From Sistotremastrum niveocremeum HHB9708 (Eukaryota; Basidiomycota; Agaricomycetes; Sistotremastrales; Sistotremastraceae): a stretch of DNA of 64,000 nucleotides. The stretch lies in contig KV419443.1 in the NCBI GenBank assembly GCA_001630475.1, forward strand, positions 79,514 through 143,513, read 5' to 3'. This document shows, piece after piece, positions 57,354 to 64,000 of this stretch (position 1 is the stretch's first letter; each line of letters opens with the position of its first letter). The translations under genes and the position numbers were made by a program. Under the pieces are notes generated by a model. That model saw nothing but the letters and a program-made list of their open reading frames with translations, searched no databases and was not told the DNA's origin.

Positions 57354-59168
57354 ATGCCTCGCCCAACATCTTCTCCCATCTCACTTTCTTGGACTCTTCC
57401 ATCCGACATGTTCTCCGGGTCCACTTCTAGTATCCTGCCTCATCTTGCCTCATTTTTTTATCCCGAAGTCGAGGACCCTGTCAATGAGCGATGGCTAGAT
57501 CTTACCGATCAAGTTGTCTACGCCCCTCCACCGCTCCATCCTATCAAAACCGGCGGCCAGGCAGATATATATTTAGCCAAGCTAGACGGTGTGGATGTTG
57601 CTGTCAAAGTCGTTCGACATGTCGAAGTTGATGAGACGAAACGATTGTCTCTGATGCGCGTGAGCTCTACTCTATTCCATCCGTTCAGGTCTGCGTACTG
57701 AGACGGAATGCTTTAGAAAGTCCGCCATGAACTAACACTGTGGTCTTCCCTTGATCACATCAACATTCTCCCATTTAAAGGCGTATGCTTCTTCCCGGGC
57801 AGCAATTCTGGAAGCGAAGACTCTATATTTTCTATGGTATCTCCTTGGATGGCCCATGGCACGATAAAAGATTATCTGCTGAAATATCCTTCGGAGGACA
57901 GACTTCCACTCGTATGCTCCTTCTCTCTCTGCTCGACGCGATCCGTTCATAAGCTGTTCCGGTCTTCCAGATCATCGGAATCACGGAAGGCCTCGTGTAT
58001 TTGCACGCAAGAGGCATCGTTCACGGAGACCTTAAAGCGGTGCGACTTCGACTCACTAATCATGATCTTCACTCTTAATGGAGCCACAGGCCAATATCTT
58101 CATCACGAACGAGGGATATCCTGTTCTTGCCGACTTCGGCCTATCTCGTCTTGATGAAATCGATCGAGTATTCACTGACTCCCGGAGCACATCATCGACT
58201 AATCCTAGAGGAACCATCCGCTACATGGCCCCTGAGTTCTTCTTTTCATCACCTCACAGGGCGAGTTTCGCTAGCGACATTTGGGCTCTCGGTTGTATCA
58301 TGCTCGTGAGTAACTGAGCCACAATTTGCAAACTGCCAACATCAATTGATATTTCAATTCGACCGCAGGATATTCTGTACGGTACATTGCCCTACGCGCA
58401 TCGCTCAAGTGATCCGACTATCATTCATTCTCTGATTATGAAAGAAGATCCCTTCGGAAATCGACCAGAAAGCCGAAAAATTCGATTATCTGGGGGCTCT
58501 TACGACCACATATACGATAATCTGTGTCAGGCGTTACAGCGTGTCCGTCCCTCTACACCCCCCGCAGTTATCAAAGTTGATCTGGAACATCTCTGTGATC
58601 TCTGGTCGATCATGGTCGGCTGCTGGAGATTCACAGTCTACAAACGGCCTTCCGCAGATCTAGTCCTGCTTAGATTGAAAGCGCTCAACAGATTGAAAAT
58701 AGGCAAATATCTGGTCAAATATCTGCATTCATCCGTATCCAGTTTTCACCGGCTAGAACGTCAGTCTTAACCTTTTCTTACGACCGGGTCGAATACTCAC
58801 AAAATTGTCTAATTTACAGACATCGTACGCTTCGCAGCTCATAACAAGAACCTCGATGAGCATGCCGAATCCTCGACAGACCGTTCTCCCGGGGCACTCG
58901 CGGCAGCCAACAGAAGAATTCGGAATAAAATCGACAAGAATGTACGGAAACATAGTGATGGTATCATGCTGTCACAGCGTGCTCTCGGATCGAGTCGAGG
59001 GATGCCTCCCTTCATGGCAGGCTTCCCGTTACAGACTGCATCGCTCTTGTATGTTTTAATTATCGTTCTCGAGTCAAATATTCATCGGCAGTATTTTATT
59101 CGCACAGAGACAGTCCACCATTGAGAGGAGATGAGAGTGATTCAGAGGCAGATGCGGATGTGGCGTAG
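57354..59168 (+). CDS. TKL-like protein kinase K6
   Basis: Tandem paralogue of K5. Start MPRPTSSPISLSWTL; N-lobe TGGQADIYLAKLDG, Lys85 in VAVKVV, helix-C Glu in RHELTLW. Then LDHINILPFKGVCFFPG, MVSPWMAHGTIKDYL, catalytic loop IVHGDLKAANIFI, LADFGLS, RYMAPEFF, DIWALGC and DILYGTLPYAH. The tail includes LAAANRRIRNKIDKNVRK. A last intron (GTATGT..GCACAG, about 59048-59106) leads to an acidic end, DSPPLRGDESDSEADADVA, with stop at 59166-59168. Active kinase likely apart from the HGD variation. F-box gene H follows 225 bp downstream on the same strand. Confidence 0.86.
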
Positions 59169-59393
59169 GACATAAGACTTTGTATTATTCAAGAATATTC
59201 CGAGGAATGCTATGACCGTGGGACACGCTTGATTGAGAGGGTATTTCGCCTCGTTCGTCACAAGAATCGTCGGAGCAAGCATCAAAGAAAAATTTGTTTC
59301 CGAGCAAGCGAACCAGCCGAAGCCGGCCAGTTCGCAGCCGAAAAAACCGGCAGATCCCGGTAGCCGTTGTTGCCGTCCATCACGTTGCTCATC

Positions 59394-60947
59394 ATGACGA
59401 GTTTCAATGACCTGCCCACAGAGCTTCGTAGAGAAATTGTCACGCAATGCACTCTTGAAGGCGTAGTCAGGCTATCCCAGGTATATATCGTTCGCTTCAT
59501 CCGAGGAAATTCATAGAATTCTCTTACCAGACGTCCGCTAGTCTGCGAGCGCTCATTCTCTCAGACAAGCGTATTCTTGCGGCAGCTTTCAATCCGAACC
59601 CATTCGATTTGCCAGCCGGAACTACTCTTGAGAACCCGCCACCACATTTCTTGGTTCTCTGCCTGAATGCGTTTCGCATCAAAGAAAGACTATGGTCGGC
59701 CGATATGACGCAAGCTCTGAAGCCTTTGCGTCACAAGAGTGTTTTGTTGCCCGACATAGCGATCGACGAAGTAGCAGGAGGACTTGAAGAATTGCCCATA
59801 CCACATGCTCCATTGATTTTCGGAGATATCATCGTCTACTTGCCTCAGCACGGTCCTAGTTCGTTGCTCATCGCAGATCTAGCGAACCCTGATCGTCTGC
59901 TTCATATTCCCACCGAACAACCAATCAGTATACACTGCCGGATGCTTGAAGACAACGCCACTTTGAGGATCGCTTATGTAGTTTGGGACAGCTATCACGC
60001 ACCTTATGTCGACGATTACGATGTAACTGGCGAACAATTTCAACATGTTCGATATTTCAGGGCGCCTGCAATTCAGGGCCGTCATGTCCTCGAACCCCTC
60101 ATAGAGGGCGATAATGTTTATGTGGCCGATGGACCTGATGTTTACCTGTTTAATGTGCGAGAGAAGACCGGAGTTCAGTTGAAGTTGGAGGGAATTTACG
60201 TGAGTCATCGGTTTTTCAACCGCTGATCCAGTATTGAGTTCACCTCTCCTCCAGAGAATCCTCCGTATCAGATCCCACCCCGATCTCAAACATCTGATTG
60301 TGGAGCATGTCGATGAAGAATTCTATTCGCAGGTTCACATCTCGGTTATTCTCATTCCTCATTCGACAACGAAGCTACCTGAATGGCCAGACCTGGAAAA
60401 TCATGAATTATGGCCCGTTCAAATAGTCTCCCCCGTTCGCAAGCTTTCTTATCCCAACGGATGGATCATACCGGACGAGCCGACGGCCGATAATCGGGCC
60501 TTTCGTAGGCTTCCGGACGCGGGTCCTCGACCGTCCTCGCTTTCTAGCATCCTTGAAGTCGTTCAATGTTCTGTAGACAACAGAAATCATGTCTCTCATG
60601 TCAAGCAGACGTTGATCTCTTCAAGTTCATGGGAGTTTACCTCAAACGTGTACCGGGCGCCCAATTACGAGGCGTGGTTTGGAGTGCTAGTCACGAAGAT
60701 GCAGGGCATTCAAATGCGATTCTCCGATTTCGCAACCCTCATGATAGTTGGTCATACAGCAGCAGAAGAAATACATGTTCTTCGTACGACCAAAAGCGGT
60801 GACGTTGGCTGGATCCATCTTGATGTTTCATCCGAGGACGAAGATAAGACGAAGATTATTCACGGCAATATTTGGGGGTTCGATCTGGCGTCGGGGAGAT
60901 TGTTCGTGCACGACAGAGATAGTACACTTCATGTAATTTATTACTAG
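59394..60947 (+). CDS. F-box protein, family 2 (gene H)
   Basis: Start MTSFNDLPTELRREIVTQCT at 59394, core EGVVRLSQ, short intron (GTATAT..CAG, about 59480-59530), then SASLRALILSDKRILAAAF, LPAGTTLENPPPHF and IKERLWSADMTQAL. An intron near 60200-60255 joins LKLEGIY to RILRIRSHPDLKHLIVEH. C-terminus: WGFDLASGRLFVHDRDSTLH then VIYY. About 480 residues, closest to gene G. It is the only F-box gene of this window on the plus strand and follows kinase K6. Confidence 0.85.
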
Positions 60948-61151
60948 TGACACGTGTCAGGCCCTCCGGTGGTAACGATATCGATACGAGCCAAAACTGT
61001 GTAGCTCTTCTTTAGCGCCCATATACGATGCATGGTAACAAGGAATAGTTCATTCGTCAATATCCGTTATAGTTGCGCAACCTGAGGGCGATATGAGATT
61101 GCATGAGGTGTACCATGGATTCCCGATGACGCTATAAAGCTTCACTATACA

Positions 61152-62831
61152 TTAAACCTGAGATGAAGGACTAGGAGCACTATTCCGATGCCGTCGACGC
61201 GATTCACTCCGATGTCTCCGACTTCGCCGACTATCACGCCGTCTCGGTGAATGTCGATCTGAAACCCTGTCCCATTCTCTTTCTCTCACGGACTCCGAGT
61301 CCCGCTTCGTTCGACTATAGTCGGCAGGCAAGATCAGATAGAGATCTGGTCGAAAAGGAATGATGAACGTACCTCCGTTTCTGCGAATGCTTCTGATTCA
61401 TCTCCTCCAACCTCCCTCGGAAACTCTCAATCATCCCCTCCAGCCACCGATCTTCCGCACTCTCCCATTCATCAACACCCCTAATCCTCGTACCGATCCT
61501 GACGAAGCGATCCGTATTCTCATTATTCGGCAACGTCCTTCGATCGGAGGAACCTTGGCCGTCTGTCGTACTATCGAAATTGTCGACTTCTTTAGAGATG
61601 AACGTCCCTTGTGGTCGCTTGTGTCCGTGATCGAGGAGAAAGACCTCCAGTTCGCTTCTAAACTGAATTCAAATCGAGAGAGCGGATCAGTCGAGCAACC
61701 TAGAACGGATAATCTAAACATGACATACGTTCTCCAATTCCTCACTTTTATTCCGACTGTTCTCTGGCTCTCCGCTACCCTTTGCCTTGGCTAAGAAGCT
61801 TGCTGTGAGTGTGCTACTTCCGCCGAGTATAGCAGTGATGACAGTTGTCGAACGGCCAGTCGTCACGGCGGCTAATCCGGTGATGAGAGCACCAAGAGCG
61901 ACTTGAAGACCGATGGCGATGTTGATGCCAAAGGAATAGAATTGAGCCACGAAATGATAGCGTCGGTATCTAGCTCCGGCGACTTTCGTGGTTGGCTTTA
62001 GTCTCTCTTCGACAGTCTTCCACTTCAACAAAGGATGTTTAGCGCTAATACTGGACCCGAGGAAATGATGCATACCTTTTGAGCTTCCTTCGTTTTAGGA
62101 TCCGACGCGGACACCTCTCTTGCAGCAGCCGTAGTTTGGGTATGAGTTCTTAAGACGGGAGGTGGAAATAATTGCGATGCCCGGCTTCGTCGGTTACTGT
62201 CTTCTTCCGTCACCTCCGGTACGTTCAACAGCTCTCCATTTGCTTCTTCTTCTCCTTCTTCACGAGCGCTAGCTCCGTGTTGTCTCTGAGATGTAACAGT
62301 CGATCTTCTCGTGACATCGTGTGGGCTTGGAGTTGTTTGTGGAAGAGGAGGCTGAGTGTCGAAATAACTGGTTGATTCGGGAGCCGGTTCACGAATACTT
62401 CGTTGACGTGGAGATGGAATAGCATCATATACGGCGGGGGTGACAGGAGTCGATGCAGGCCTAGTAATGGTCGGGATTTGAGGGGTACCGCTCGGGGTCT
62501 GACGCCGGGATGAGGGTCCTCGACTTAGAGGGGCAGTTTGCGGAATCGGCATTTTGTAATTTAAAGGGCTTCTTGTGTTGTGATTTCGAGATGGGGTTCT
62601 CGGATTGCTGGTAACGAAGACGCCTTCATGAGGTAGAGGTGGCAATGGTCGAGTGGGGGCTGTGGGCGTTCTCGATGATGGTATAGGTATTGGTTCGAGG
62701 AGCTCCTCAACTAAATCAGATCGGGAGCGCCCCGAGGAGCTCGACGATCCATCATCCACGTCAACGTAGATTGAGATATCAGTAGCAGACCGTGCTGGAG
62801 AAGCAGAGCGTTCAGACCCGTCACTCATCAC
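61152..62831 (-). CDS. SLATT-type 2-TM protein S3 with an Arg/Ser-rich tail
   Basis: Start MMSDGSERSASPARS at 62831 (second Met also possible), with a long Ser/Pro/Thr-rich disordered N-terminus. The membrane exon (about 62025 to 61720) encodes the VEERLKPTTKVAGARYRRYH block, two hydrophobic helices (FGINIAIGLQVALGALITGL; TTVITAILGGSSTLTASFLA) and KAKGSGEPENSRNKSEELEN. The following exon encodes a helical WESAEDRWLEGMIESFRGRL and EEMNQKH. Splicing from GTACGT (near 61370) to CTATAG (61316) adds a tail of about 55 residues dense in Arg-Ser and Arg-Arg, ending SAPSPSSQV with stop at 61152-61154. S1 and S2 lack such a tail. Confidence 0.8.
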
Positions 62832-63407
62832 TGAGATGATCGTTAATAAGAAGAGAGAAGCTGCAGACGCACCACAAGATTCAAAATGAACAAAAGCAGT
62901 CTAGATTCTCACCGGTATATCATAGAATACCGGATTGAGAAAAATGTGAAGTGGATGACACGGGTTCAAATGTAAGCGCCCGAACATGTGGCATCGCCGG
63001 ACGGACGTCCGCTTCTATGTCCGGGTCTCGATCATTCCGGCTGTTCTAATTTTGACGTGCCGGCGTACCTGACCGGCATTGACAGAGAGACGCGCCTCGT
63101 CACAGCGTTACGGTCGTGGCTTCGCGCGTCGTTATCTCGCCAACAATTGAGCTCTCGTCGTCTGGTTTTCTTCTCCAGCCACCACCATCATTAGCCATCC
63201 AGCAAGTATCCTATCGTTGCACCCTCTATCCGCGCGCAATTCAAGTCATCTATATCGGAAATCTTTATTCCTGTGCGTGGCCAAATTCTCAGGCGTACGA
63301 AAGACTGACTAACGAATCGTCTGGGTCAGATACGAGCCACCTACTGGACCCCTTGTCTTGAAAGACCGGAAATCAACCCACGTTTAGCTCCTCTCTTGCC
63401 ACTTACG
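62832..63407. other. divergent spacer between S3 and BTB8
   Basis: About 575 bp. It contains GAGAGACGCGCCTCGTCACA near 63084-63103, a loose relative of the BTB promoter element, and no gene. Confidence 0.4.
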
Positions 63408-64000
63408 ATGGAGGCCCCTCAATCGACACCCACAACCGCATCCCCTCATTTCCAGTTCCCCGACTCAGATCTCATCATCCGAACTCGAGACCGCGTCGAT
63501 TTTCGCGTCCATAAATCTCTCATGTCTTTCTCTTCGCGCGTATTCCGAGACATGTTGACCCTTGACAATATCACTCCCCCCACCTCGTCCACTCATGTCG
63601 TCGACGTCTCCGAAATCAGCAGCCACATGGAAGCAATCCTTCGCTATATCTATCCCCTCCCCTCCCCCGTTATCCAATCACTCGATCAACTCGTCGTCCT
63701 ATTGGAGATCGCCGATAAATATGACATCTCTGTCATCTTGATCGCTATCGAGGACTTCCTCCTCATCAATACCTTATGGAAGAAAGATCCCATCAAGTCC
63801 TTTGGATTATCCAAGAAGTTCAATCTCAAAAGGTGGCAGGCTGTCGTTGAACCGGAGATCGTCAAGGCTCCAAAACGTATCATGCTCAGTATGTCTTCGT
63901 CACACGTAGGCGATGCAGTTACTGCGGAAGATCTCCGAAGACTCGAGTTCTATCGACAACACAGAGTCTTGCGTGCAGGTGATATTCTCTTTCAACAATG
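63408..64000 (+). CDS. BTB/POZ domain protein (BTB8), partial at window end
   Basis: Open frame from ATG 63408 to the last base with no stop, so the 3' part lies outside the window. Start MEAPQSTPTTASPHF, then the BTB core FPDSDLIIRTRDRVDFRVHK, SRVFRDMLTLDN, VVDVSEIS, LRYIYPLPSP, IADKYDISVI, and after it LSKKFNLKR and LRRLEFYRQHRV. The cysteine region and tail exon are expected beyond 64000. It is 34 kb from BTB7 and next to SLATT gene S3. Confidence 0.88.
   Translation, partial: MEAPQSTPTTASPHFQFPDSDLIIRTRDRVDFRVHKSLMSFSSRVFRDMLTLDNITPPTSSTHVVDVSEISSHMEAILRYIYPLPSPVIQSLDQLVVLLEIADKYDISVILIAIEDFLLINTLWKKDPIKSFGLSKKFNLKRWQAVVEPEIVKAPKRIMLSMSSSHVGDAVTAEDLRRLEFYRQHRVLRAGDILFQQ

Noticed and set aside
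30234-59168. Kinases as pseudokinases because HRD is HGD or HAD
   Set aside because: The catalytic Asp, the following Lys, the DFG Asp and the VAVK Lys are kept in K2, K3, K5 and K6, so loss of activity is not implied.
1-64000. CRISPR arrays, bacterial operons, tRNA and rRNA genes
   Set aside because: The DNA is eukaryotic with introns; no regularly spaced repeats and no tRNA-like A/B box pair or rRNA segment was recognised by reading. A tRNAscan run would settle the tRNA point.

Overview
The window is nuclear DNA from a basidiomycete fungus, most likely a mushroom-forming Agaricomycete; species and order cannot be fixed from the sequence. The grounds are short GT..AG introns (about 45-75 nt) in almost every gene, a basidiomycete-type sesquiterpene synthase, fungal-type SLATT two-helix membrane proteins, and large tandem families of F-box, BTB/POZ and tyrosine-kinase-like (TKL) kinase genes. 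No tRNA, rRNA or CRISPR array was recognised. There is one run of 285 Ns (32617-32901), which looks like a false assembly gap.

Layout. 1-3.2 kb: three diverged copies of a dispersed repeat, a broken 3' half of a terpene synthase (minus strand), and an intact 334-residue terpene synthase. 3.7-6.6 kb: an aldo/keto reductase (AKR) gene with a 405-bp hAT-like MITE inside an exon, then a decayed AKR 3' fragment. 6.7-15.9 kb: five F-box genes in a minus-strand tandem array. 16.3-26 kb: six BTB genes, three on the minus strand then three on the plus strand, around a shared divergent promoter. 26.2-29.8 kb: a second AKR gene (inverted relative to the first) and a seventh BTB gene. 30.2-35 kb: two TKL-like kinases, the first with a premature stop. 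35.7-37.7 kb: a C-terminally anchored RING protein and a decayed copy of its tail. 38-40.5 kb: a degenerate tandem repeat of about 680 bp. 41.2-63 kb: kinases, F-box genes and three SLATT genes in the repeated order kinase - F-box - SLATT, including a 5'-truncated kinase remnant. 63.4 kb to the end: an eighth BTB gene running off the window.

How the genes may work together (inference). F-box and BTB proteins are substrate adaptors of cullin-RING ubiquitin ligases, the RING protein resembles ER-membrane ligases, and TKL-like kinases and SLATT proteins are linked with signalling and with predicted membrane-perturbing effectors. The window is therefore a lineage-expanded island of ubiquitin adaptors, kinases and putative membrane effectors, with tandem duplication, inversion, pseudogenes and family-specific promoter elements. 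Such turnover suits recognition or conflict loci, but the sequence alone does not prove that role. The most distinctive points are the MITE that appears to be spliced out as a new intron, a four-cysteine signature and conserved 3'-exon tail in the BTB family, a 29-bp identical promoter block shared by BTB genes, and a kinase intron that looks born from a tandem duplication at the false gap.
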